Origin: Rhizobium sp. Leaf453
Lineage (GTDB): Bacteria > Pseudomonadota > Alphaproteobacteria > Rhizobiales > Rhizobiaceae
Assembly (NCBI RefSeq): GCF_001425605.1
Contig: NZ_LMRG01000028.1
Coordinates: forward strand, 62,001 to 126,000
Length of the DNA stretch: 64,000 bases
Direction of reading: 5' to 3'
Shown here: piece after piece, positions 55,535 to 64,000 of the stretch
Layout of the letters: each line of letters starts with the position of its first letter
How positions within the stretch are numbered: the first letter of the stretch is position 1
Position numbers and translations under genes: made by a program
The notes under the pieces: model-generated
The model's input: only the letters and a program-made list of their open reading frames with translations
Databases searched by the model: none
Told to the model about the DNA's origin: nothing

Positions 55535-58500
55535 ATGACCACCTCCACCGATCAAAAGCAGTCCTTCAACCTGTCACGCTGGGCGATTGCGCATCCAAAC
55601 TTCGCGCGCTTCCTCTTCGGGCTGATCCTCATCACCGGCGTGCTCGGTCTGATGCGCATGGGCCAGAAGGAAGACCCTGATTTCACCTTCCGCGTCATGG
55701 TCGTGCAGGCCATCTGGCCGGGCGCGTCGATCCAGGACATGGAAGACCAGGTCGTCAACAAGATCGAGCGCAAGCTGCAGGAAACCCCGCATCTCGATTT
55801 CGTCCGCTCCTACACTCGGGCGGGCAGCGCCATCATCACGCTGCAGGTCGAGGGTGACACGAATGCCGCCGAGGTTGCCGATGCCTTCTACCAAGTGCGC
55901 AAGAAAGTCGGCGACATCGCCAACGAACTGCCGCAGGGCCTGCTCGGTCCCTATTTCAACGACGAGTTCGGCGATACCTTCATCACGCTGCACTCGCTGA
56001 GCGGCGATGGTTACAGCTATCCCGAACTGAAGCGCTTCGCCATCCAGGCGCGCGACATGCTCTTGACCACGCCCGGCGTCGAAAAAGCCGTGATCATCGG
56101 CGACCAGCCGGAAAAGATCTACATCGACATCTCCTCCAAGGCGCTTTCCGAGCGGAACCTGACGCTCGTCGATGTCCAGAACGCCCTGAAGGGCCAGAAC
56201 AATGTCGATCCCGCCGGCTCGGTCGATACCGGCCTGCGCTCGGTGCGCATTTCCGTCGAAGGCAGCGTGACAAAGGCGGAGGACATTCGCGAACTGCGGC
56301 TGCGTGCGGGCGGTCAGGTGACACGCCTTGGCGATATCGCGACTGTCTCGTCCGGCCTCGAGGATCCATTCCAGCGCAAGTATCGTTACAATGGTCACGA
56401 TAGCGTCCAACTCGGCGTCGTCATGGCCAAGGGTTACAAGGTGACCGATGTCGGCGCGGCCGTCGAGGAGACCTATCAACGATTTGAAGCGGCGCTGCCC
56501 TATGGTGTCTCGGTTGACCAGACCGCCAACCAGCCGGAGGTCGTGACCGACGCGGTCAGCGAGTTCATGCATGCGCTTGGCGAAGCGCTGGTCATCGTAC
56601 TCGTGGTCTCCTTCCTCTCGATCGGCTGGCGCTCCGGTCTGGTGATCGCGATCGCTATTCCGCTCGTTCTCGCCGCCACCTTCGCCATCATGTACGAACT
56701 CGGAATCGACCTGCAGCGTATCTCGCTCGGCGCTCTGATCATCGCGCTTGGGCTGCTGGTCGATGACGCGATGATCGTCGTCGAACTCATGGAGCGAAAA
56801 CTGGAGGAGGGGCTAGTCAAGCTCGATGCCGCCAGCTTTGCCTACTCCTCGACCGCCTTCCCCATGCTGACTGGCACGCTGATCACCACGGCCGGCTTTA
56901 TCCCGGTCGGGTTTGCCGCGTCCACGGCCGGTGAATATGTCCGCTCGCTGTTCTATGTGGTCGGCATCGCGCTGGTCGTCTCCTGGTTCGTCGCCGTCTA
57001 TTTCACGCCCTGGCTCGGCTACATGATCCTGAAGCAGCGCAAGCATGCCGGCGAGCACCACGACGTCTTCGACACGCGGTTCTACCGTCGCCTGCGCGGA
57101 ACAGTCGGCTGGGCAGTGCGCCACCGGATCGTCGTCCTGTCGATGACGCTCGTCGTCTTCGCGACAAGCCTCTGGGCGTTCCAGTTCATCCCGAAGAACT
57201 TCTTCCCGCAGTCCTCGCGTCCCGAAATCCTCGTCGATCTCTGGCTGCCTGAAGGCACCAGCATCAAGGAGGTCGAAAGCCAGGCCAAAGCGCTGGAAGC
57301 GAAGATGATGGACGACAAGGACAAGAAGTTCATCGCCACCTATATCGGCGAAGGCGCGCCGCGCTTCTTCCTGCCGCTCGACCAGCAATTGCGCAATCCG
57401 AACTTCGCCCAGCTTCTCGTCATGGCCAATGACGAACCGGCGCGCGAGCGACTGATCGTCAAGCTGCGCACCATCCTGGCCGAAGATTTCCCGACGATCC
57501 GCGGCAAGGTCGATCGCCTGTTCCTCGGCCCGCCGACCGGCTGGCCAGTACAGATGCGCATCATGGGGCCAGATCGCGCAGAAGTTCGCCGCATTGCCGA
57601 CCAGGTGAAGACGAAGTTTGCCGAAAACCCTGAGATCGGTGCACTGCATGACGACTGGCTGGAGCCGGTGACGGCCATGAAACTGGTGATCGATCAGGAT
57701 CGCGCCCGTGCCCTCGGTGTCTCGTCGCAGCGCATCCGCCAGATCCTGCAGGCGTCGATGTCCGGCGCGCCGCTGGACGACTTCCGCGATGGCGAGGAGA
57801 CGGTCTCGATCGTCGCCCGCGAACCCGATGCAAGCCGTCACCTGTTATCCTCGGTAGATTCTATCTACGTGCCGACCGATTTCGGCGGTTCGGTGCCGCT
57901 GTCGCAAGTAGCCAAGGTCGTTCCGGTTCTGGAGCAGGGCCTCGAATGGCGCCGCGACCGCCTACCGACCATCACCGTGCGCGGCACGCTGCCGGATGGC
58001 GTTCAGCCAAATGACGTGGCGATGAAGATGTATGCGGACATGAAGCCGCTTCGCGACAGCCTCGCCCCCGGCTACAAGGTCGAAATCCAGGGCGGTGCCG
58101 AGGATGCGGCGGAAAGCCAGCAGTCGATTGCCGACAAGGCGCCGATCATGCTTGCCGTCATCGTCGTCCTGCTGATGATCCAACTGCAGCATTTCGGCAA
58201 GGCCATGCTGGTGCTGGCAACCGGCCCGCTGGGGATCATCGGCGCCGCCGCGGCTCTTCTAATCAGCGGCGCACCTTTCGGTTTCGTCGCGATCCTCGGC
58301 GTCATTGCGCTGCTTGGCATCATCATGCGCAATTCGATCATCCTCGTCGACCAGATCGACCAGGATATCGCCGCCGGCATGGACCGCACGGAGGCGATCG
58401 TCGGTTCGGCCGTGCGCCGCTTCCGCCCGATCGTGCTCACCGCTCTGACGGCGGTGCTGGCACTGATCCCGATCTCGCGCGGCGTCTTCTGGGGTCCGCT

Positions 58501-58678
58501 CGCCTACGCGATGATGGGTGGTATCCTGGTCGCTACGGTGCTGACCATCGTCGTGCTGCCGGCCGGCTACGCCCTGTTCTTCGGCAAGGAGCCGAAGAAG
58601 ACCGATCCGGCGCCGGAAGAGGCCTCGGAAGAGGTCGAAGAAGAACCCCGTTATCCGACGGCGATCGCCGCCGAATAG
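55535..58678 (+). CDS. RND-family efflux transporter (inner membrane pump)
   Basis: The 1047-residue proton-driven pump has twelve membrane helices in two halves. Visible parts are the N-terminal start FARFLFGLILITGVLGLMRM and the porter loops. The motif IALGLLVDDAMIVVELMERK carries the paired aspartates of the proton relay in helix 4, and VIALLGIIMRNSIILVDQID lies in helix 10. The sequence is closer to the AcrB-like group for organic compounds than to the heavy-metal group. An acidic tail (EEASEEVEEEPR) ends the protein. It is the last gene of the tetR-adaptor-pump operon; no OMF gene follows. It converges on the ABC ATPase gene. Confidence 0.94.
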   Translation: MTTSTDQKQSFNLSRWAIAHPNFARFLFGLILITGVLGLMRMGQKEDPDFTFRVMVVQAIWPGASIQDMEDQVVNKIERKLQETPHLDFVRSYTRAGSAIITLQVEGDTNAAEVADAFYQVRKKVGDIANELPQGLLGPYFNDEFGDTFITLHSLSGDGYSYPELKRFAIQARDMLLTTPGVEKAVIIGDQPEKIYIDISSKALSERNLTLVDVQNALKGQNNVDPAGSVDTGLRSVRISVEGSVTKAEDIRELRLRAGGQVTRLGDIATVSSGLEDPFQRKYRYNGHDSVQLGVVMAKGYKVTDVGAAVEETYQRFEAALPYGVSVDQTANQPEVVTDAVSEFMHALGEALVIVLVVSFLSIGWRSGLVIAIAIPLVLAATFAIMYELGIDLQRISLGALIIALGLLVDDAMIVVELMERKLEEGLVKLDAASFAYSSTAFPMLTGTLITTAGFIPVGFAASTAGEYVRSLFYVVGIALVVSWFVAVYFTPWLGYMILKQRKHAGEHHDVFDTRFYRRLRGTVGWAVRHRIVVLSMTLVVFATSLWAFQFIPKNFFPQSSRPEILVDLWLPEGTSIKEVESQAKALEAKMMDDKDKKFIATYIGEGAPRFFLPLDQQLRNPNFAQLLVMANDEPARERLIVKLRTILAEDFPTIRGKVDRLFLGPPTGWPVQMRIMGPDRAEVRRIADQVKTKFAENPEIGALHDDWLEPVTAMKLVIDQDRARALGVSSQRIRQILQASMSGAPLDDFRDGEETVSIVAREPDASRHLLSSVDSIYVPTDFGGSVPLSQVAKVVPVLEQGLEWRRDRLPTITVRGTLPDGVQPNDVAMKMYADMKPLRDSLAPGYKVEIQGGAEDAAESQQSIADKAPIMLAVIVVLLMIQLQHFGKAMLVLATGPLGIIGAAAALLISGAPFGFVAILGVIALLGIIMRNSIILVDQIDQDIAAGMDRTEAIVGSAVRRFRPIVLTALTAVLALIPISRGVFWGPLAYAMMGGILVATVLTIVVLPAGYALFFGKEPKKTDPAPEEASEEVEEEPRYPTAIAAE

Positions 58679-58691
58679 TCGGAAGCCATTA

Positions 58692-59765
58692 TCAAATCAC
58701 GCGGCGCCCTTCACCATCGAAGAGGCGCCGCTTGTCGTTCTCGGACGACAGCCGCACCGTGCTGCCTGCCTCGATCGGTTCCGCTCCGCGATGTTCCGCC
58801 GTGATCGGCTGGCCGTCAGCAAGCTGGCAGTAGAGATATTGCGTGCCGCCGAGATATTCGAAGAAATCGACCCGGGCGTCGAAGCCTTCGGCGGCCTGGG
58901 CCGAGACGACCAGATGCTCGGGGCGAATGCCGAAACTGACTTGGGCGCCTGGGCGCAGGCTTTCGCTCGCAACCGAAATGCTCATCTCGGTCTGTCCGAT
59001 CCGCACCTTGCCGTTTCCGATCCATTGTCCAATGAGCAGGTTCATCCGGGGCGAGCCGATGAAGCCCGCCACGAACAAATTGGCGGGGTTTTCGTAGATT
59101 TCACGCGGACTGCCGGTCTGCTCGATCCGGCCATCCCGCAAAACGACAATCATGTCGGCCAGCGTCATCGCCTCTGTCTGGTCATGGGTGACATAGATCA
59201 TCGTATTGCCAAGCTCGCGGTGCAGTCGGGCAATCTCGATGCGCATAGACACCCGCAATTCCGCGTCAAGGTTCGACAGCGGCTCGTCGAACAGGAACAC
59301 CTCGGGCTTGCGCACGATTGCCCGGCCGATCGCCACGCGCTGGCGCTGGCCACCCGAAAGTTGACCGGGCCGTCGTTCCAGCAACGGATCGATCTTCAGG
59401 ATCGCCGAGGCCGCCTTGACGCGGGCCTCGATCTCCGCCTCCGGTGTGCGCGCCATCTTCAGCCCGAAAGCCAGATTTTCCCGCACGCTCATATGTGGAT
59501 AAAGCGCATAGGATTGGAACACCATGGCAATGCCACGGTCGGATGGATCGAGATCGGTGACATTTCGTCCCTTGATCTCGATTTCGCCGTCGGTCACCTC
59601 TTCCAGCCCGGCGATCATCCGGAGCAAGGTCGACTTGCCGCAGCCGGATGGCCCGACGAAGACCACGAAGGAACCCTCCGTAATCTTAAGGTCGATGCCG
59701 TGGATCACCTCGAGGCTGCCGAAGCTCTTGCGAATGTCGGTGAGGACGACACCGGTATCGGACAT
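58692..59765 (-). CDS. Sugar ABC importer ATPase (UgpC/MalK type)
   Basis: This ATPase has Walker A FVGPSGCGKSTLLRMI, FQSYALYPHMSVRENLAF, signature LSGGQRQRVAIGRAI, Walker B VFLFDEPLSNLDAELR and YVTHDQTEAMTLAD. A MalK-type C-terminal TOBE/OB region starts after FVAGFIGSPRMNLL. The ATG at 59765 follows the GH127 stop by four bases; a GTG at 59777 would overlap that gene. It is the last gene of the operon and energises the MalF/MalG permeases. Confidence 0.93.
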   Translation of the reverse strand: MSDTGVVLTDIRKSFGSLEVIHGIDLKITEGSFVVFVGPSGCGKSTLLRMIAGLEEVTDGEIEIKGRNVTDLDPSDRGIAMVFQSYALYPHMSVRENLAFGLKMARTPEAEIEARVKAASAILKIDPLLERRPGQLSGGQRQRVAIGRAIVRKPEVFLFDEPLSNLDAELRVSMRIEIARLHRELGNTMIYVTHDQTEAMTLADMIVVLRDGRIEQTGSPREIYENPANLFVAGFIGSPRMNLLIGQWIGNGKVRIGQTEMSISVASESLRPGAQVSFGIRPEHLVVSAQAAEGFDARVDFFEYLGGTQYLYCQLADGQPITAEHRGAEPIEAGSTVRLSSENDKRRLFDGEGRRVI

Positions 59766-59769
59766 GGTC

Positions 59770-61698
59770 TTATTCACCGCTCAGTTCACCCGCTCTGACC
59801 CAGACCAGCATTTCGCCGGGCTCCCGGTTGTCCCAGAAAGGATAGGGCACGAAACGCGCCGTCGCCTTCTTCGTCTTCGGCGGCGTGGTGCGATAGAGCG
59901 TGGCACCCCAGTCCGTTTCGTCGCGCATGACAGGGAGATCGAGCGCCACGGCCCCGCGCAGTTCGGAGACCTCTGTCGTCTTTGCGTCGGCAAGATTACC
60001 GTTCAATTCGATCGCGTTCAATTCCTTGCCATTGTCCACCGCCTCGACGCAGTAGACCAGCGGGCCGCGCATCACGGCCGCCCGGCCCGCGTCCTGGCGG
60101 ACCAGCGGATTGGCGAACAGGGCACGAGGCGCAAGCGGGATATCGAGATCGATATGGTCGCCACTCGCCCAATCCCGCTCGATCCGGGCATAACCGTCTG
60201 TTGTCACCGAGGCGAGATCGACAGCATGCCCGTTGACCTTCAATGTCGAACCTTCCGCCCATTCGGGGATACGCAACGAAATGGCGAAGCGGGTCGTCTT
60301 GTCGGTTTTCACATCGAAGCGGATCGCGCCGTTCCAGGGATACTTGGTCTGCTGGTGAAGCTCGATCGCGGCCCCGCCGATATCGAAGCGAGCGGTGCTT
60401 TCGCCGTAGAGATGAACCGCGATTTCGTCCTCCGCAACGGCATACATGTAGGAGCCGATGGAGGCGAGAAGGCGGGCGATGTTCGGCGGGCAGCAGGGGC
60501 AATGGTGCCAAACCCAGCGATGATGCTTGCCGCCGCTTTCGAGCGGGTTCTCGTAGAAGAACGTCTTGCCGTCGAGCGACAGGCCGGACATGGCGCCGTT
60601 GTAGAGGGCTTGTTCCATGATATCGGCATAGCGGCGGTTCGGGCCGCGCCCGAGCATGCGGTTGGCCCAGAAAACGAGGCCGACGGAGGCGCAGGTCTCG
60701 GCATAGGCGCTTTCGTTCGGCAGGTCGTAGTAATCAGTAAAGCCCTCGTTCGAGGCTGCCGGGCCGATTCCGCCGGTTACATACATCTGCTTGGTCGTCA
60801 GGTCGTCCCAGAGCGTTTCCAGCGCCTGCGTCAGGCTGTCGTCATTGTATTCGGTGGCGATGTCGGCCATGCCGGAATAGAGATACATGGCGCGAACGGC
60901 ATGCCCGACCACCTTCTTCTGGTCACGCACTGGCTGGTGGGCCTGACCGTATTCGTAGGTCTTCTGGTGGAAATCGGCGGCCGAGCGATGGTCGCGGATC
61001 GCTTCGTCTGTAAAGAAGTGCGGCTCGGTGCCGCGCTCGTCGATGAAGAATTTCGCCAGATCGAGATACTTCTTCTGCCCGGTGACGCGGGCGAGCCGCA
61101 CCAGCGCCAGTTCGACCTCTTCGTGACCGCAATAGCCCCGCAACTGGCCTTCTCCGCGACCGAAGACCTTTATGAGATAATCGGAATAACGGCACATGAT
61201 ATCGAGCAGCTTGCGTTTGCCCGTCGCCTGGAAATAGGCAACGGCGCCCTCGATCAAGTGGCCAGCGCAATAGAGTTCGTGATGGTCGCGCAGGTTCTTC
61301 CAGCGCCGCTCCGGCTGGACGCGCTGGAACCAGGCATTGAGATAGCCGTCCGCATCCTGCATCTTCTCGTACATGTCGATGATTTCATCGACGCGGGCCT
61401 CCAGCTTCGGATTGGCCCGACGATAGAGCGAATAGGCGACCGTCTCGATCGACTTGCCGAGATCGGAATCCCAGAACATCTGCGTCGTGCCGCCCCAGGC
61501 CTGGATCGGGATGACGATGCCGGGACCGGGCTTGCTGGTGTCGATCGCATCGACCATGCCCGCCTCGACGCAGCGGTCGAGCAGCGTTTCGGCCGTCGTG
61601 TCGCAGATCGCTTCCTGCCGATCGCCGAACAGGCCCTGAATATCGACGCTCGGCACGGGCAGCGGGCGGAACTGGCGGTCTCTTTTCATCGTGTTCAT
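59770..61698 (-). CDS. GH127 beta-L-arabinofuranosidase
   Basis: This glycoside hydrolase of family 127 (DUF1680) resembles HypBA1 of Bifidobacterium, a retaining beta-L-arabinofuranosidase with a Zn-bound cysteine nucleophile. The key residues appear as AYAETCASVGLVFWANRM (Glu and Cys zinc ligands) and HHCPCCPPNIARLLASIG (nucleophile and second Cys ligand). The early part has IPIQAWGGTTQMFWDSDLG. At 642 residues it is close to HypBA1 (658). There is no signal peptide, so it acts in the cytoplasm on imported arabino-oligosaccharide. It lies between the permease and ATPase genes of the importer. Confidence 0.92.
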   Translation of the reverse strand: MNTMKRDRQFRPLPVPSVDIQGLFGDRQEAICDTTAETLLDRCVEAGMVDAIDTSKPGPGIVIPIQAWGGTTQMFWDSDLGKSIETVAYSLYRRANPKLEARVDEIIDMYEKMQDADGYLNAWFQRVQPERRWKNLRDHHELYCAGHLIEGAVAYFQATGKRKLLDIMCRYSDYLIKVFGRGEGQLRGYCGHEEVELALVRLARVTGQKKYLDLAKFFIDERGTEPHFFTDEAIRDHRSAADFHQKTYEYGQAHQPVRDQKKVVGHAVRAMYLYSGMADIATEYNDDSLTQALETLWDDLTTKQMYVTGGIGPAASNEGFTDYYDLPNESAYAETCASVGLVFWANRMLGRGPNRRYADIMEQALYNGAMSGLSLDGKTFFYENPLESGGKHHRWVWHHCPCCPPNIARLLASIGSYMYAVAEDEIAVHLYGESTARFDIGGAAIELHQQTKYPWNGAIRFDVKTDKTTRFAISLRIPEWAEGSTLKVNGHAVDLASVTTDGYARIERDWASGDHIDLDIPLAPRALFANPLVRQDAGRAAVMRGPLVYCVEAVDNGKELNAIELNGNLADAKTTEVSELRGAVALDLPVMRDETDWGATLYRTTPPKTKKATARFVPYPFWDNREPGEMLVWVRAGELSGE

Positions 61699-61719
61699 GG
61701 CTTCATCCGTTTCTTGAGA

Positions 61720-62598
61720 TCATTTCACCGCGCCGGCCATCAGCCCGCGCATGTAGTAGCGTTGCAACAACAGGAAGACGATCAGGCAGGGGACCGTCAT
61801 GACGGCAACGCCGGCTTGTACGGCACCCCAGTTGATCGCCCCCAGGCGACCGGCACGCACCGCCATCATCAGGACGGGCAGCGTGTATTTTTCATTGCTG
61901 GACAAGAGGATCAGCGCGGCCAGAAACTCGTTCCAGGCATTGAGGAAGGCAAAGATCGCCACCGTCGCGACACCCGGCAGGACGAGCGGCAGCAGGACGC
62001 GCACCAGTAGCCGGAGATCGCGCGCACCATCGATGCGGGCGGCCTCCTCGATCTCCTTCGGCACCGCGTCGAACGCGTTGCGCATCATGAAGACCGAGAA
62101 TGGCAGTTGCAGCGTCACATAGACCAGCGTCAGCCCGAGCAGCGAATTGTTCAGTCCCAGCTTGGCAAGAATGATGAACAGCGGCGTCAGGATCGACTGG
62201 AACGGGATCATCAGCGTGGCGATGATCAGCACGAACAGCACGTTCTTGAGCGGGAAGCGATAGCGCGAGAAGCCATAACCGGCGAGCAGGCTGACGGCGA
62301 CTGTGAGTACGACGGTCGCGATCGATACCAGCAGCGAATTGATCGTGTGCTGCCAGATTCCGGCACCGAACGTATCGAGCGACAGGTAGGAATCGATGCT
62401 GATTCCCGAGGTCGGCCACGGCGGCAGCGGCGGCAGCCGGGCTTCCGTTCCATGCCGGAACGAGGCAAGGAAGGTGATGACGAACGGCGCCAGAAAGAAC
62501 AGGCAGATGGCGATGCCCGTGGCGTGATAGGCGCTGTTGGCACGGAAAGCTCTGGCGGCGCGTCGCTTTTTCGACGAACTCATGGTGGCGGCGTTCAT
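61720..62598 (-). CDS. Sugar ABC importer permease (MalG/UgpE type)
   Basis: This six-helix permease has the EAA loop EIEEAARIDGARDLRLLVRV and ends LLQRYYMRGLMAGAVK, the MalG/UgpE hallmark. HATGIAICLFFLAPFVITFL is helix one. It overlaps the upstream permease gene by four bases (ATGA). At 292 residues it is normal. It pairs with the MalF-type permease. Confidence 0.93.
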   Translation of the reverse strand: MNAATMSSSKKRRAARAFRANSAYHATGIAICLFFLAPFVITFLASFRHGTEARLPPLPPWPTSGISIDSYLSLDTFGAGIWQHTINSLLVSIATVVLTVAVSLLAGYGFSRYRFPLKNVLFVLIIATLMIPFQSILTPLFIILAKLGLNNSLLGLTLVYVTLQLPFSVFMMRNAFDAVPKEIEEAARIDGARDLRLLVRVLLPLVLPGVATVAIFAFLNAWNEFLAALILLSSNEKYTLPVLMMAVRAGRLGAINWGAVQAGVAVMTVPCLIVFLLLQRYYMRGLMAGAVK

Positions 62599-63512
62599 GG
62601 CCGTTCCTCCCCGACACGCAGCAGCCAGAGTTGCACGATGCTGATGGCAACCAGGATGGCCAGAAGAGCGATCGACAGGGCTGCACCATAACCGAGGTTG
62701 AAGGACACGAAGGACTGGTTGAAGATGTAGTAGACCACCGAGATCATCCGGTTCTGCGGCCCGCCCGAAGTCATGATGTAGAACTGGTCGAAGGCGAGGA
62801 TCGAGCCGGTGACGGAAATGATCAGCGCCAGCGCGATCGTCTTGCGCATCAGGGGAAGGGTCAGGTGACGGAAACGCTGCCAGCGGCCGGCACCGTCGAT
62901 ACAGGCAGCCTCCGTCAGCTCAGAGGGAATGGCTTGCAGGCCGGTCAGCAGAATGATCATGGTGAAGCCCGCGATTTTCCAGACCACCATGATGATGATC
63001 GTGAGAAAGGCGCTGTCGAAGGTGGCAAGCAGGTTCGGGCTCTTGTCCACCCATCCCAGCGCCTTGAGCGCGGGACCGATGAAGCCGCTGTCGACATTGG
63101 AAAGCCACACCCAGAGCAGCGAAGCGGTGGCGAGACCCACCACGACGGGCAGGAAGATGATGGTGCGATAGGCGCTGACGAAGCGGCGCTGCTTCTCGAC
63201 GAAGATCGCCAGCGGAAAGGCGACGGCAAAGATCGCGATGGTGACGATCACGGTATAATAGGCGGTGAACTGCAAGGCCGACAGGAAGCGGGCATCATTG
63301 AACATCCGCACATAGTTCTTGAAGCCGATCCAGCGCGTGCCGCCCATCAGCGGCCAGTTGTGAAGGCTCATCCAGCCGGTGAAGATCACCGGCATCACGA
63401 AGAAGAGTATGACGAGTGCCATTGCCGGCGCGATATAGACAAGGCCGCGCCAACCCGATCTGCGTCGCCTCTTGCGACGAGGCGATGGGGTTTCCGATCC
63501 GGAACCGGTCAT
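62595..63512 (-). CDS. Sugar ABC importer permease (MalF/UgpA type)
   Basis: The protein starts with an arginine-rich tail (RRKRRRRSGWRGLVYIAPAM) followed by six helices. The loop LTEAACIDGAGRWQRFRHLT is the EAA motif and TGSILAFDQFYIMTSGGPQN is typical of MalF/UgpA. The binding-protein gene lies upstream, separated by a 75-base gap with a hairpin. At 305 residues it is normal. Confidence 0.93.
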   Translation of the reverse strand: MTGSGSETPSPRRKRRRRSGWRGLVYIAPAMALVILFFVMPVIFTGWMSLHNWPLMGGTRWIGFKNYVRMFNDARFLSALQFTAYYTVIVTIAIFAVAFPLAIFVEKQRRFVSAYRTIIFLPVVVGLATASLLWVWLSNVDSGFIGPALKALGWVDKSPNLLATFDSAFLTIIIMVVWKIAGFTMIILLTGLQAIPSELTEAACIDGAGRWQRFRHLTLPLMRKTIALALIISVTGSILAFDQFYIMTSGGPQNRMISVVYYIFNQSFVSFNLGYGAALSIALLAILVAISIVQLWLLRVGEERP

Positions 63513-63545
63513 CAGGAATGCTCCGCATGAATGTCATGAAATTGA

Positions 63546-63569
63546 CCGGGAGGCGGCTTTGCCTCCCGG
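63546..63569 (-). promoter_or_regulatory. Strong hairpin between sugar binding-protein and permease genes
   Basis: CCGGGAGGC (63546-63554) and GCCTCCCGG (63561-63569) form a perfect 9-bp stem with a six-base loop, 19 bases after the binding-protein stop. No strong T run follows on the minus strand. It is the third hairpin of this kind directly after a binding-protein gene in the window. Confidence 0.65.
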
Positions 63570-63587
63570 CCACAGCAGCCGGGGAGA

Positions 63588-64000
63588 TTACTGGCCGCTG
63601 TCGATGATCGACTGCATTTCACCTTGGGCATTCGAGAACGCAGCATCGACATCATCGCCGAAGATCGCGGCATTGGTGAAGCTGGCCCACGGACCGTTGG
63701 CGCTATTGATCAGGTCGTTGAACTGCAGCGTGTAGGGCGTCTTGGCGACGGCGATGGCCTGAATGCCGACCTGCAGGCGGGGATCGAGACCTTCCAGCAC
63801 CTTGTCGGCGATATCGCCGCGCGTCGGCAGGCTGCCGTATTTCGCCATCACCTTCTGGCCGTCTTCCGAATAGATGTACTGCAGGAACTCCTTGACGGCG
63901 TCCATCTTCGGCGTGCCCTTGGTGATGACGAAATTGTCGCCACCGGCGAAGGACGAGGTTCCGCCCGTGGCACCCGGGATGAGCGTCACGCCGAAATTGA
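63588..64000 (-). CDS. Sugar ABC importer binding protein, N-terminus cut by window edge
   Basis: Only the last ~136 residues of a type I (MalE/UgpB-class) solute-binding protein lie in the window. The part visible reads GATGGTSSFAGGDNFVITKG, then AVKEFLQYIYSEDGQKVMAK and WASFTNAAIFGDDVDAAFSN, the usual C-terminal lobe. The frame runs open to base 64000, so the start lies further right. It is the first visible gene of the GH127 operon and probably binds an L-arabinofuranosyl oligosaccharide; this is inference. Confidence 0.85.
   Translation of the reverse strand, partial: NFGVTLIPGATGGTSSFAGGDNFVITKGTPKMDAVKEFLQYIYSEDGQKVMAKYGSLPTRGDIADKVLEGLDPRLQVGIQAIAVAKTPYTLQFNDLINSANGPWASFTNAAIFGDDVDAAFSNAQGEMQSIIDSGQ

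Noticed and set aside
55574..57841. Two long minus-strand open frames over the RND pump gene
   Set aside because: They are antisense shadows; RND motifs are continuous on the plus strand.
59524..62010. Plus-strand open frame of 828 codons over the GH127 and permease genes
   Set aside because: It is an antisense shadow; the minus strand encodes clear GH127 and ABC motifs here.

Overview
The window looks like part of a secondary replicon (plasmid, megaplasmid or chromid) of a Rhizobiales alphaproteobacterium of the Rhizobium/Agrobacterium/Ensifer type. The main reason is a complete repABC replication and partition operon at about 3-6.8 kb, read leftwards. It comes with a countertranscribed RNA between repB and repC and a pair of matching palindromes just past repC. 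High GC, many solute-binding-protein ABC importers with private LacI/LysR regulators, and an RHE_PE00001-type protein beside repABC fit the same group. No rRNA, tRNA, CRISPR array, insertion sequence or phage module was seen.

Layout. 0-7.5 kb: replication region, with the end of a LuxR regulator, an RHE_PE00001/DUF1612 protein, a degenerate NUDIX protein, repC, ctRNA, repB, repA and a small WGR-domain protein. 7.7-10.3 kb: an FtsK-type DNA translocase without membrane helices. 10.4-13.8 kb: a five-gene thiol/redox operon (MarR with a cysteine-rich tail, exported protein, AhpD-like CxxC protein, thioredoxin-fold protein, MOSC protein) behind a perfect 19-bp operator. 13.8-21.5 kb: thioesterase, DMT exporter with divergent LysR, a large RTX calcium-binding protein, a membrane protein, a DUF922 protease-like protein and an Lrp regulator. 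21.6-24.0 kb: diaminopropionate ammonia-lyase and a twice-frameshifted M20 peptidase gene.

24.0-30.5 kb: an AfuABC-type importer (solute-binding protein, fused permease, ATPase) with an inositol-monophosphatase-family enzyme, divergent from a LacI repressor; three TTGCA-N6-TGCAA operators lie between them. 30.5-36.5 kb: an Rbs-type sugar importer with its LacI regulator and a perfect TGGTAGCGCTACCA operator. 36.7-48.5 kb: a nitrogen-compound catabolic island with a kinase/class-III aminotransferase fusion, a YtcJ-type amidohydrolase, a PotABCD-type polyamine importer, an acetylpolyamine deacetylase, an N-carbamoylputrescine amidase and a serine hydrolase.

48.5-53.6 kb: DUF2161 nuclease-fold protein, DUF4112 protein, a PNPOx/ferredoxin-reductase/2Fe-2S fusion, a glutathione S-transferase and a divergent LysR. 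53.6-58.7 kb: TetR-controlled RND efflux operon behind an exceptional 54-bp inverted repeat. 58.7-64.0 kb: a GH127 beta-L-arabinofuranosidase operon with a MalEFGK-type importer whose solute-binding-protein gene runs off the right edge.

The common theme is uptake and breakdown of plant- or soil-derived compounds, each module carrying its own regulator. Three of the importer operons have a strong GC-rich hairpin just after the solute-binding-protein gene, probably raising binding-protein output over the downstream membrane genes.
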